A DNA stretch of 64,000 nucleotides from an uncultured Clostridia bacterium (GCA_947624375.1 CANQKD010000010.1:1-64000), one strand, 5' to 3'; shown: positions 51,748 to 60,817, counted from the first letter of the stretch. Program-made: numbers and translations. The notes: generated by a model from the sequence alone, not told the origin.

Positions 51748-52485
51748 CTACTGCCCGTTCTTCGTTTTATTAAAATTGTCTATAACAGCCATATCTTCTT
51801 TATCGAGATCGGCGCTTTCAAGCATATCGGGGCGCTTTTTCAGCGTGGTTAGTATTCTCTGCTCTCTGCGCCACCTGGCAATATTTGCATGATGCCCCGA
51901 AAGCAGCACCTCGGGAACCTTTCTGCCGTGCCATTCCTCGGGTCTTGTGTACTGCGGATACTCTAAAAGACCGCTGTAATGGCTCTCGTCCTCGTAGCAG
52001 TCAGCGTAAGATAGCGTGCCCTCAAGCATACGAACCACGCCGTCTACCAGCACAAGCGCAGGCAGTTCGCCGCCGGTGAGAACATAATCGCCTATAGATA
52101 TTTCTTCATCAACTATTTCTTCAATAACACGCTCGTCAACGCCCTCATAGTGACCGCAGAGTATAAAAATATCCGAAAGCTGCGAGAGCTCTCTGCACCT
52201 GTTTTGTGTAAGAACTTTCCCCTGCGGCGACATATATATAACATGGGGCTTTCTGCCCTGCGCTGCAGCCTCATAGCAGCGGAAGATCGGATCGCACTGC
52301 ATAAGCATACCTTTCTGCTCGCTGTAGGGGGTATCGTCAACGCGGCGGTGTTTATCGAGTGTGTAGTCGCGGATGTTGTGGCAGTGAACCTCAAAAACGC
52401 CTTTTTCCTTCGCCCTGCCAACTATGCTCTCATTAAGATAATACTCGCACATCTCGGGAAAAAGCGTGGCAATATCTATTCTCAA
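51748..52485 (-). CDS. trmD: tRNA (guanine(37)-N1)-methyltransferase TrmD
   Basis: 245 residues. Trefoil-knot SPOUT fold: MRIDIATLFPEM start, MSPQGKVLTQ (near 85-94), ILCGHYEGVDERVIEE (near 108-123) and ISIGDYVLTGGELPAL. ATG overlaps the rimM stop (ATGA). The 290 bp between this gene and HPr (51462-51747) hold no gene I can support. Confidence 0.96.
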   Translation of the reverse strand: MRIDIATLFPEMCEYYLNESIVGRAKEKGVFEVHCHNIRDYTLDKHRRVDDTPYSEQKGMLMQCDPIFRCYEAAAQGRKPHVIYMSPQGKVLTQNRCRELSQLSDIFILCGHYEGVDERVIEEIVDEEISIGDYVLTGGELPALVLVDGVVRMLEGTLSYADCYEDESHYSGLLEYPQYTRPEEWHGRKVPEVLLSGHHANIARWRREQRILTTLKKRPDMLESADLDKEDMAVIDNFNKTKNGQ

Positions 52486-53006
52486 TCCTGCTTCCCCCCG
52501 TCGTCAAAAAGACCGTCAAGCGGTTTTATATACATTATATTATTATCAAGATCGTTTTTCATGATGACATCGGGAATAGCAGGTATCAGGTATTCTTTGC
52601 CGCTTGGCGACTTTATTTCATACACATCGTTTGCGCCGGTGGCATACACCTGCGTGAGCACGCCGTATTCTTCGCCGCTGTCGGCATCTACGACCGTCAT
52701 GCCCAGCAGGTCTTGTATAAAATAGCAGCCCTGAGGGAGCTCTACATCGTCGCGGTCAAGGTAAAGCACCCTGCCGCGGAGTTTCTGTGCTTCGTCTGCG
52801 GTGCTTACGCCCTCTATCTTCATAATGACCATATTTTTGTTTGCGCGCGCATATTCTATCTTTACGGGCGTGCCGCTTTTGTAGTAAAGCAGGTCAAATT
52901 CCGCCAAAAAGGCGGCGCTGTCGCACATCGGCTGCACTTTTACCTCGCCTTTTATGCCGTGAACAGATGTTATTTTGCCTGCTTCAAGATATTTTTGTTT
53001 TGCCAT
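52482..53006 (-). CDS. rimM: 16S rRNA processing protein RimM
   Basis: 174 residues. N-terminal RimM domain (LEAGKITSVHGIKGEVKV in part) and C-terminal PRC barrel (GEEYGVLTQVYATGANDVYEI in part, near 112-132, with IPDVIMKNDLDNNIMYI). Assists 30S maturation with S19. Usually preceded by rpsP and a KH protein; here those are missing and it has its own promoter. Confidence 0.94.
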   Translation of the reverse strand: MAKQKYLEAGKITSVHGIKGEVKVQPMCDSAAFLAEFDLLYYKSGTPVKIEYARANKNMVIMKIEGVSTADEAQKLRGRVLYLDRDDVELPQGCYFIQDLLGMTVVDADSGEEYGVLTQVYATGANDVYEIKSPSGKEYLIPAIPDVIMKNDLDNNIMYIKPLDGLFDDGGKQD

Positions 53007-53044
53007 TTTTTATGCCTCTTTTCCCGTAAAATGCCCTTTTGAAT

Positions 53045-53073
53045 AGTATAATACAGATTTGAATTCTTGTCAA
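53045..53073 (-). promoter_or_regulatory. promoter of rimM-trmD
   Basis: On the minus strand TTGACA (53073-53068), 17-bp spacer, TATACT (53050-53045). Confidence 0.8.
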
Positions 53074-53273
53074 TCCCGAAATATTTTCAGCAAAATTAAC
53101 AAAAACGGCGTAATGTTCACAGAAATTTAACAAAATTCGTTCAAATTCGTGTTATAATTTTTTATATATAGTTGTATTTTTGTTTATTTGGCTGATAAGT
53201 CTGCGCAAATGCAGGATAATAACATTATACACATAACATCAGACAAAAATAAATACAGAAAGGTGAAAAAAAT

Positions 53274-54359
53274 ATGTCAAACAGATTGTTCCAGGGCGTG
53301 ATACATCAGATGCGTGAGGCAATAGATGCCGAGATAGGCGTTATTGACGAAAATGCCTCTATAATAGCCTGTTCAGATCTTTCCAAAAACGGTTCTACCA
53401 ACGAATACGTTTCTCTGGATCTCAACGATACGCACGATATTTTCGTTCGTGACGGCTACACATACAAGCCGTTCGGCACACACCTGAAGCCCGATTACGC
53501 CGTTTTTGTTGAGGGCACTGACGAGGTGGCTGCGAAATACGCCAGCATACTTGCCATAACCCTCTCCAGCATAAAGCAGTATTACGATGAAAAGTATGAC
53601 AGAAACAACTTTATAAAAAATGTCGTGCTTGATAACGTGCTGCCCGGCGATATACACATAAAGGCAAGGGAGCTGCACTTTGGCACGGATACATCACGTG
53701 TTGTGCTGCTGATAAGAATACTCTCTTCCAACGATGTTTCCGCTTACGATGTTATACAGAACCTGTTTCCTGACAAGAACAAGGACTTTGTGTTCACTAT
53801 TGCGGAGTCTGACATTGTGCTTGTAAAGGAAGTAAAGAGCGGCATTGAATCGAAAGATCTTGAAAAGCTGGCGAGGTCTATTTCCGACACGCTCAGCGGC
53901 GAGTTCTACACCAGGGTGAATGTCGGCATAGGCACTGTAGTAGAGGGCGTTAAGGATCTGGCGCGTTCGTTCAAAGAGGCGCAGATGGCACTGGAAGTCG
54001 GCAAGGTATTCGATACTGACAGAGTGATAGTTTCGTATGACAATCTGGGCATTGCAAGGCTCATATACCACCTGCCGACGACGCTGTGCGAGACGTTTCT
54101 GAAGGAAGTTTTCAAGAAGGGCTCGATAGAGTCGCTTGACCACGAAACGCTGTTCACTATACAGAGATTTTTTGAGAACAACCTCAACGTTTCGGAGACT
54201 TCGAGAAAGCTGTTCGTACACAGAAACACGCTTGTTTACAGGCTTGAAAAGATAAAGAAGCTGACAGGTCTTGACCTGAGGGAATTTGACCACGCTATTA
54301 TTTTCAAGATAGCGCTCATGGTAAAGGAATACCTCTCGTCGAACCCGGTCAAGTTCTAA
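53274..54359 (+). CDS. PucR/CdaR-type transcriptional regulator
   Basis: 361 residues, AGAAAGGTG before the ATG. C-terminal PucR helix-turn-helix (ENNLNVSETSRKLFVHRNTLVYRLEKIKKLTG in part, near 302-334). The middle is a CdaR GGDEF-like domain, and the N-terminus resembles the sugar-diacid-recognition region (GVIHQMREAIDAEIGVIDENASI in part). Bacillus and E. coli members control sugar-acid or purine use. No metabolic gene is adjacent, so the regulon is unknown. Confidence 0.87.
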   Translation: MSNRLFQGVIHQMREAIDAEIGVIDENASIIACSDLSKNGSTNEYVSLDLNDTHDIFVRDGYTYKPFGTHLKPDYAVFVEGTDEVAAKYASILAITLSSIKQYYDEKYDRNNFIKNVVLDNVLPGDIHIKARELHFGTDTSRVVLLIRILSSNDVSAYDVIQNLFPDKNKDFVFTIAESDIVLVKEVKSGIESKDLEKLARSISDTLSGEFYTRVNVGIGTVVEGVKDLARSFKEAQMALEVGKVFDTDRVIVSYDNLGIARLIYHLPTTLCETFLKEVFKKGSIESLDHETLFTIQRFFENNLNVSETSRKLFVHRNTLVYRLEKIKKLTGLDLREFDHAIIFKIALMVKEYLSSNPVKF

Positions 54360-54420
54360 AAGATAAAAATACAGAGATAGAAACAAAACAGCGATTTTAA
54401 GTTTCCTGTACTTTTAAGTA

Positions 54421-54593
54421 CCTGTCAAGAAAGGAAAGTTTTCGGTCAAGCCTTTTTCAAAAGGCTTGCGGGGTGTGGGGCGGCGCCCCACAGACACAAC
54501 GTGCGCTCTGCAAGAGGTGAATTAAAAAACAGTTCGGTGAACTGTTTTTTAAGAGGAGAGGCTCTGCAAGAGAGAGCCTCTCCTTTGAGAAGA
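54421..54593 (-). repeat. repeat A copy 9
   Basis: Reversed copy with strongly altered but paired stems: GGAGAGGCTC/GAGCCTCTCC, AAAAAACAGTTC/GAACTGTTTTTT, GGGGCGGCGCCCC and AAGCC/GGCTT. It directly follows the PucR-type gene. A TGCGTGCGCTTGCGTGCGCA module is near 54611. Confidence 0.8.
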
Positions 54594-54689
54594 CCTTAGC
54601 TCTTTTGTCTGCGTGCGCTTGCGTGCGCAACAGCTTTGTAAAAAGTTCGCGCTTACTCACACCCTGCGGAGCGGTTAAACGCCCTAAGT

Positions 54690-55260
54690 ACTTCGGTTTT
54701 CTCCTCATTTTGAGTGGGCTAATACGTTCGCTTATTCTTTTGCGAGAGGAAAACCATAGGGATATAGGGAGTGTATCTGCAAGGCAGGGCGCGCGCTCCA
54801 CTCCCTACCCTAAGGTTTTCCCCTCGCGCTCCCTTTTCCTTACCCACACCCACGACCACGCGCTGAGCCTTGGTGAAATGTCGCGACCTCTTCGCACGGA
54901 ACTTCGTAGCTTTGTGGAGGAGGCTAAAGAGAGAAATACGCATAGGTTTTGTTTGTAAGGCAAAAGAGGTCAGTAGTGCGAGAAATTGACTTGAAACGTA
55001 CTGCATATGAATTTTATGACAGTTGATTTACATCTTTTGTGGGAATGGCGTGAAAGTCCACGCTGTTGAGATTAAACGCACTATGCAAAAGAATTACGGT
55101 TTCAGAATATGCGAGCTTTCGAGCATATTCTGAAATAGCCGCCACACTTTCGGCGGCTAAGTAATTTGCACTTGATACGAAGTATCAATGTGTGTCATTG
55201 ATGGCTTGGAGGCTAAAGCCGACAAGACACTGCGCTCCTGCGCTGCGCGTAAGCGCAAAA
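54690..55260 (+). repeat. repeat F copy 2 joined to repeat B copy 6
   Basis: Repeat F at about 54690-55075: long stem GCGAG.GGAAAACC/GGTTTTCC.CTCGC, inner GGGAGTG/CACTCCC, and GACCTCTT/AAGAGGTC. Repeat B at 55091-55167, then TTGATAC/GTATCAA (about 55172-55188), the GGCTTGGAGGCTAAAGCC tail and GCGCTGCGCGTAAGCGC. Same order as at 32025-32560. No gene in this gap before ftsE. Confidence 0.75.
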
Positions 55261-55357
55261 ATTATCGCAGAAAACTTGTGTATAAAGGGAATTACTTAAA
55301 AAAACAAAAACAAAAAACAAAAGAACAAAAAAAGGAATAACAAAGGCGGTGCAACAC

Positions 55358-56044
55358 TTGGTAGAATTCAAAGATGTTTCAGTCACCTATTCAAGCGGCG
55401 TGGATGCTCTCAACAGCATAGACCTGCGCATTAACGACGGTGACTTTGCTTTTATTGTAGGCTCTAACGGCGCAGGTAAATCTACGCTGATAAAGCTGCT
55501 TCTGAAAGAAATTGACGCCACCAGCGGCACGGTGCTGGTAAACGGCTACAACCTGCGCAAAATAAGGCGCAGAAAGGTATCTAAACTGAGAAGGACCATT
55601 GGCGTGGTATTTCAGGATTTCAGGCTGATACCGACTATGACAGTATATGAAAACATAGCGTTCGTTCTGCGCGTTATAGATGCCCCCAAAAAATACATCA
55701 AAACGCGCGTCCCGTATGTGCTGGAGCTGGTTGGGCTCTCAGACAAGATGAAAACATACCCCGAGCAGCTGTCGGGCGGCGAACAGCAGAGAGTCGCGCT
55801 TGCAAGGGCGCTGGTAAACGACCCGAAGCTGATCATCGCCGACGAGCCGACGGGCAACATTGACCCCGAGCTCTCGTATGACATAGTAGAGCTTCTGAAA
55901 GGCATAAACGAGTGCGGAACAACGGTGCTTATGGTAACGCATGAGCACAACCTTGTGCGCTACTTCGGCGGCAGGGTAATAAGCCTTGAAAACGGCAGCA
56001 TCACTTTTGACGAAATGGTAGGTGGAAGCGATGCGGGTAAGTAG
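55358..56044 (+). CDS. ftsE: cell division ATPase FtsE
   Basis: 228 residues from a TTG at 55358, 8 bp after AAAGGCGG; a GTG three codons earlier overlaps that site and is less likely. Walker A GSNGAGKSTLIK, VFQDFRLIPTMTVYENIAF (in part), signature LSGGEQQR and Walker B IIADEPTGN. With FtsX it relays division signals to wall hydrolases outside the cell. An A-rich run precedes it. Confidence 0.93.
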   Translation: MVEFKDVSVTYSSGVDALNSIDLRINDGDFAFIVGSNGAGKSTLIKLLLKEIDATSGTVLVNGYNLRKIRRRKVSKLRRTIGVVFQDFRLIPTMTVYENIAFVLRVIDAPKKYIKTRVPYVLELVGLSDKMKTYPEQLSGGEQQRVALARALVNDPKLIIADEPTGNIDPELSYDIVELLKGINECGTTVLMVTHEHNLVRYFGGRVISLENGSITFDEMVGGSDAGK

Positions 56045-56939
56045 TGCAGGATATCTGGTAAAACAGGGCGTTACGGGTGTATGGAAGAACAGAATGATGT
56101 CTTTCGCATCGTTTTGCATACTGCTGGTCTCGCTCATGCTGGTAGGGATCTCGGTTCTGGCAGGCATAAATATTTCTAGAATAATCTCGGGCATTGAGGC
56201 GCAAAATGAGATATTTGTAGTGCTGAAGCCCGAAGTAACTCAGGCTGATATAGACAAGCTCTACGTTGATTTCAAGAACATCTCAAACGTTACCGAGGTA
56301 ACATTCTACTCAAAAGAGCAGGCGTGGGACGACATGATAGCCGATATGACTCAGCAGGAGCGCGAGGCTATGCAGTACGGCAACGGTGACAATCCCCTGC
56401 CCGACACGTTCAGGGTAAAGATAGCAGACCTTGAGATAATGGACATAACCTCCAGCCAGCTGACAACGTTTGACATGGTGGAGAGCATACAGTCGCCCGA
56501 ATCTTTCGCGACGGCGCTTATAAGCCTTAGAAACGTGGCGGCGCTGATAACATCGGCGGTGGTTATCGCGCTGATGATAATATGCCTTGTAATAATCTCG
56601 AACACGACGAGGACGAGCGTACACGCGAGGCGCAAAGAGATAAGCATAATGAAGTACGTCGGCGCGACGAACTCTTTCATACGCATACCGTTCTTTATTG
56701 AGGGTATGCTGATAGGAATTTTGGCGGCGATAGGCGCGCTGATACTGACGAGGTTTGCATACATTGAGCTTTACAACGTTATAACCGAGCAGCTTCAGGG
56801 CTTGCAGATGATGGGTTCAAAGCCGCTGTACTCGTTTGGCAGCATATCGACATATGTGACTATTGCGTATATCGCGGCAGGCACGGTCATAGGCGCGCTG
56901 GGCACGACGATAAGTGCAGGAAAGTATTTGAAAGTGTAA
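56031..56939 (+). CDS. ftsX: cell division permease-like protein FtsX
   Basis: 302 residues from the ATG at 56031 (TAGGTGG upstream), overlapping ftsE by 14 bp. Four helices: one near the start (MMSFASFCILLVSLMLVG), an extracellular PLD-like loop (about 60-165), then three in the C-terminal FtsX domain with RKEISIMKYVGATNSFIRIPF in part. No peptidoglycan hydrolase gene follows; repeats do. Confidence 0.93.
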   Translation: MRVSSAGYLVKQGVTGVWKNRMMSFASFCILLVSLMLVGISVLAGINISRIISGIEAQNEIFVVLKPEVTQADIDKLYVDFKNISNVTEVTFYSKEQAWDDMIADMTQQEREAMQYGNGDNPLPDTFRVKIADLEIMDITSSQLTTFDMVESIQSPESFATALISLRNVAALITSAVVIALMIICLVIISNTTRTSVHARRKEISIMKYVGATNSFIRIPFFIEGMLIGILAAIGALILTRFAYIELYNVITEQLQGLQMMGSKPLYSFGSISTYVTIAYIAAGTVIGALGTTISAGKYLKV

Positions 56940-56944
56940 GTTGC

Positions 56945-57293
56945 TGCTTTCGCAGCGCGCAGGAGCGCAGTGTCTTGTCGGCTTTAGCCTCCAAGCCACA
57001 ATGAAAGAATTATTTCGGCGACTTTTATTGGGTCGCCGATTTTGCTTTCTGAAAGTCTGAAGCCTTTCAGAAAACAAAACCATAATTCTTTTGCACAGTG
57101 CGTTTAGTATCAAAAGCTGTAGACCCTGTCAAGAAACCAAAAGTTTTCGATTGACCCTTTTTCAAAAGGGTCACGGGGTGTGGGGCAGAGCCCCACAAAA
57201 AACACAGCAGGCGCTCCGCAAAGGGTGAATTTCAAAATAGTCCTGTGGACTATTTTGAAAGAGGGAACGCCCTGCAAGAGAGGGCGTTCCCTT
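56945..57293 (-). repeat. composite: tail module, repeat B copy 7, repeat A copy 10
   Basis: GGCTTTAGCCTCCAAGCC tail, repeat B at 57007-57088 (GAATTAT/ATAATTC ends, CTGAAAG/CTTTCAG hairpin) and repeat A at 57124-57293 with first stem GGGAACGCCC/GGGCGTTCCC. A GCGTTCC/GGAACGC palindrome follows at 57318. Confidence 0.8.
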
Positions 57294-57408
57294 ATTGGAG
57301 CGCATCGCTCACTTTCCGCGTTCCATTATGGAACGCCAAACAAATTGAAAAGTCCTATAAACAAATCTAAAAATTATCCCCTCCCACTAGCCACCCCAAA
57401 GACAGCTG

Positions 57409-58160
57409 GCAGAATATTCTTCCAGCGGTGTGAGAAGCGGCGCGGATTTTTGGAAAAAGCGGAGAATGTGGAATGATGAGCAAAGGTTGTGGGGCGAAGT
57501 CTTGCCTCTTGCTTCTTGTAAAACGCAGGTATGAAAAAACGGCGCAAAGCCTAAATAAACATTTCTAACCTCTAACATCTTACCTCTAGCCTCTAATAGG
57601 GCAGAATATTCTTCCAGCGGCGTGAGAAGCGGCGTGGATTTTTTGGGAAAAGCGGAGAATGTGGAATGATGAGCAAAGGTTGTGGGGCGAAGTCTTGCCT
57701 CTTGCTTCTTGTAAAACGCAGGTATGAAAAAACGGCGCAAAGCCTAAATAAACATTTCTAACCTCTAACATCTTACCTCTAGCCTCTAATAGGGCAGAAT
57801 ATTCTTTCAGCGGCGTGAGAAGTGGCGTGGATTTTTGGGGAAAAGCGGAGAATGTGGAATGATGAGCAAAGGTTGTGGGGCGAAGTCTTGCTTCTTGTAA
57901 AACGCAGGTATGAAAAACCGCCGCAAAACCTAAATAAACATTTCTAACCTCTAACATCTTACCTCTAGCCTCTAATAGGGCAGAATATTCTTTCAGCGGC
58001 GTGAGAAGTGGCGTGGATTTTTGGGGAAAAGCGGAGAATGTGGAATGATGAGCAAAGGTTGTGGGGCGAAGTCTTGCTTCTTGTAAAACGCAGGTATGAA
58101 AAACCGCCGCAAAGCCTAAATAAGCATTTCTAACTTCTAACATCTAACTTCTTATCTCTG
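57409..58160 (+). repeat. four tandem copies of a ~190-bp unit containing heptamer arrays
   Basis: Units begin GCAGAATATTC at 57409, 57601, 57794 and 57980 (spacing 192, 193, 186). Each ends in heptamer-type text (CTTGCCTCTTGCTTC, then CTAACCTCTAACATCTTAC). Copies 3 and 4 lack one CTTGCCT unit. The arrangement shows recent amplification. Long minus-strand frames through it only echo the repeat. Confidence 0.9.
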
Positions 58161-58210
58161 AATTATGACTTATCTTAAAACACTTTACTTAAATATAAGA
58201 ATAATTATTG

Positions 58211-58245
58211 CGGCGGTCAATGCCTTGGCTGCCGTATTTTTGCGC
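58211..58245 (+). terminator. possible terminator or hairpin before the GH31 gene
   Basis: CGGCGGTCAA pairs with TTGGCTGCCG around TGCC, followed by TATTTTTG. No gene ends just upstream on this strand, so it may belong to the repeat array or to a leader. Confidence 0.45.
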
Positions 58246-58406
58246 TGTCTGTTTAATATATTTATACTGTATTATGAAAATTACTATTGAAAAAGCACAT
58301 GAAATAGGTTACTATAATATCAGGGGGAATTTTATTATTCTTCCGTTATTAAAATATTATTTCAGACTTTTGAAACTTTATCATTATTTTAAGGGAGGAC
58401 GCTTTT

Positions 58407-60755
58407 ATGAAGTATTCCGACGGCTTCTGGCTCAATCAGCCGGGCTACAGTGTAAACTACGCAACGCAGATGTATGAGGTGACAGCAGACGAGAGGTCTG
58501 TTAGCGTATACGCCACCACACAGTGGATAGGCAACAGAGGTATGACTCTGGGCGGCCCTGTGCTGGAGATCTCGTTCACATCTACCATGAAAAACTCTAT
58601 CAAGGTGAATATCGTTCACCACAAGGGCACGGTGAAGAAAGGTCCGTACTTTGACCTCAACGAGGACTTTGGTTTCAAGCCCGTTATCAACAAGCTGGCT
58701 GACGGCGGCTACGAGCTTATCTCGGGCGACACCAAAGTTGTTGTGGCTTCACCCGGTCAGGGCTGGGATATAAAATACTACTACAAAGACAAACTGCTTA
58801 CCAAAAGCGGCTGGAGGACTACCTCGCTTATCGAGGAGGACAGGTGGGTTACAGAAAACAGAATGAACGCCCACGCTTCCGACAGGTTTTACGCAGTCTC
58901 GGACAGCGGCGACAATGCTGTTATACGCGAAATGCTGGGTCTTGGCATAGGCGAGAGGATATACGGCTTTGGCGAGAAGTTCACAAGCTTTGTAAAGAAC
59001 GGTCAGACCGTTGAAGTATGGAACAACGACGGCGGCACCTGCTCTGAGCAGACATACAAGTCGATACCGTTTTATGTATCTTCAAACAACTATGGCGTGC
59101 TTGTAAACCACCCCGAAAAGGTAACATTTGAAGTCGGCAGCGAGACGGTTTCTAAGGTATCTTTCGCGGTTCAGGGTCAGAACATGGAATATTTTCTGTT
59201 CGGCGGCGACAGCGTTGCAGACGTACTGATGAGGTACACAGACCTTACCGGCAAGCCTGCCCTGCCCCCTGCATACAGCTTCGGTCTGTGGCTGACGACA
59301 TCTTTCACTACAAATTACGACGAAGAAACGGTAACTTCGTTCATAGACAAAATGGAGCAGTATGAGATACCCTTGCAGGTGTTCCACTTTGACTGCTTCT
59401 GGATGAAGGAGTTCCGCTGGTGCAACTTCAAGTGGGACGGTGAGATGTTCCCCGACCCGAAAGCGATGCTGACACGCCTGAAACAGAGAGGTTTGCAGAT
59501 ATGCGCCTGGATAAACCCCTACATAAGCCAGCACTCGGAGCTTTTTGACGAGGCGGCGCAAAACGGCTATCTTATAAAGAACAAAGACGGCAGTGTGTTC
59601 CAGTGCGATCTGTGGCAGCCCAGCCTTGCGGTTGTTGATTTTACCAACCCTGCGGCATCTGAGTGGTACGCAGGTAAGCTGAAAGAGCTGTGCGAAATGG
59701 GCGTTGACTGCTTCAAGACCGACTTTGGCGAGAGAATACCCACCGATGTTTGCTACTTTGACGGCTCTGACTCGCTGAAAATGCACAACTACTATACATA
59801 TCTTTACAACAAATGCGTGTTTGACGTGCTGAAAGACTACTACGGAGAGAACAAGGCGTGCCTGTTTGCGCGCTCTGCCACCGTGGGCGGACAGAAATTC
59901 CCCGTACATTGGGGCGGCGACTGCTTCTCTAACTACGATAGTATGTGGGAAACGCTTCGCGGCGGACTTTCGCTGTGTATGTCGGGATTCGGTTTCTTCT
60001 CGCACGATATTTCGGGCTTTGAGGCTACCGCAACACCCGACCTTTACAAGAGGTGGACTGCGTTCGGACTGCTTTCGACCCACTCGAGATACCACGGAAA
60101 TTCTTCCTACCGCGTGCCGTGGAACTTTGACGAAGAGGCGTGCCGCGTTTCAAAGCACTTTACAGACCTCAAGGGCAAGCTGATGCCTTACCTGTTCTCA
60201 AACGCCGTATTTACGCATGAAACGGGCGTGCCGATGATGCGTTCTATGGTGATAGATTTCGGTTACGACAAGACCACACACACGCTCGATACGCAGTATA
60301 TGCTGGGCGATTCGCTGCTGGTAGCTCCCGTGTTCAACGAGGAGGGCACTGCCGATTTCTATCTGCCCACCGGCGGAAAGTGGACTGACATTCAGACGGG
60401 CGAGAAGCTTGACGGCGGCTCATGGTACACCAAAAAGTACGATTATTTCGGTCTTCCGCTGTATGCAAAGCCGGGAAGCATAATACCGTTCGGAAACTTC
60501 AAACGCAATGTTGAGTATGATTATCTTGACGGCACGGTGTTCAAGATCTACGGCTTGCAGGAGGGCAAAACAGCACAGCGCAAGATATACGACAAAGATG
60601 CAAATCTCATCTTTGAGATATCGGCGCAGCGCACCAAAGAGGGCATAAAGCTTTCGTACACCAAGACAGACAAGGCGTTCACGGTAGAGTGCGCCTGCTG
60701 CGGCAAGAGCGTTGAATGTGTCCCCGGCACGGACAGCGCGGTGATAGAGCTGTAA
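58407..60755 (+). CDS. GH31 alpha-xylosidase (YicI type)
   Basis: 782 residues, no signal peptide, so cytoplasmic. N-terminal beta domain with FGFGEKF-like stretch (IYGFGEKFTSFVKNG near 188-202), catalytic barrel with nucleophile Asp in CFKTDFGERIP (near 436-446) and acid/base Asp in HWGGDC (near 504-509), then C-terminal beta domains. The FKTDFGE form and length match YicI-like alpha-xylosidases that release xylose from xyloglucan oligosaccharides. RBS GGGAGG. No transporter or regulator is adjacent. Terminator at 60779. Confidence 0.92.
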   Translation: MKYSDGFWLNQPGYSVNYATQMYEVTADERSVSVYATTQWIGNRGMTLGGPVLEISFTSTMKNSIKVNIVHHKGTVKKGPYFDLNEDFGFKPVINKLADGGYELISGDTKVVVASPGQGWDIKYYYKDKLLTKSGWRTTSLIEEDRWVTENRMNAHASDRFYAVSDSGDNAVIREMLGLGIGERIYGFGEKFTSFVKNGQTVEVWNNDGGTCSEQTYKSIPFYVSSNNYGVLVNHPEKVTFEVGSETVSKVSFAVQGQNMEYFLFGGDSVADVLMRYTDLTGKPALPPAYSFGLWLTTSFTTNYDEETVTSFIDKMEQYEIPLQVFHFDCFWMKEFRWCNFKWDGEMFPDPKAMLTRLKQRGLQICAWINPYISQHSELFDEAAQNGYLIKNKDGSVFQCDLWQPSLAVVDFTNPAASEWYAGKLKELCEMGVDCFKTDFGERIPTDVCYFDGSDSLKMHNYYTYLYNKCVFDVLKDYYGENKACLFARSATVGGQKFPVHWGGDCFSNYDSMWETLRGGLSLCMSGFGFFSHDISGFEATATPDLYKRWTAFGLLSTHSRYHGNSSYRVPWNFDEEACRVSKHFTDLKGKLMPYLFSNAVFTHETGVPMMRSMVIDFGYDKTTHTLDTQYMLGDSLLVAPVFNEEGTADFYLPTGGKWTDIQTGEKLDGGSWYTKKYDYFGLPLYAKPGSIIPFGNFKRNVEYDYLDGTVFKIYGLQEGKTAQRKIYDKDANLIFEISAQRTKEGIKLSYTKTDKAFTVECACCGKSVECVPGTDSAVIEL

Positions 60756-60778
60756 GGCAACTAAAATCGAACATAACG

Positions 60779-60817
60779 AAAAACCGCTGCCACTTAGTTT
60801 TGTCGGCGGTTTTTTTA
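60779..60817 (+). terminator. terminator of the GH31 gene
   Basis: AAACCGC.G.CA pairs with TG.C.GCGGTTT and is followed by a run of seven T. Confidence 0.85.

Noticed and set aside
54719-55006. Minus-strand frame in repeat F copy 2, similar to one extending rpiB upstream (31964-32350)
   Set aside because: The frame is shared by copies 1 and 2 but has stops in copy 3, while stem pairing is kept in all three; rpiB has its own good start at 31963.
57586-58143. Long minus-strand frame of 185 codons
   Set aside because: It is only the 190-bp tandem repeat read in a frame that happens to stay open; the repeated peptide is an echo of the DNA and there is no ribosome site.
57409-58160. Possible CRISPR array
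   Set aside because: The units are about 190 bp and near-identical throughout, with no short repeat/unique spacer alternation and no cas genes; the heptamer arrays have a 7-bp period.
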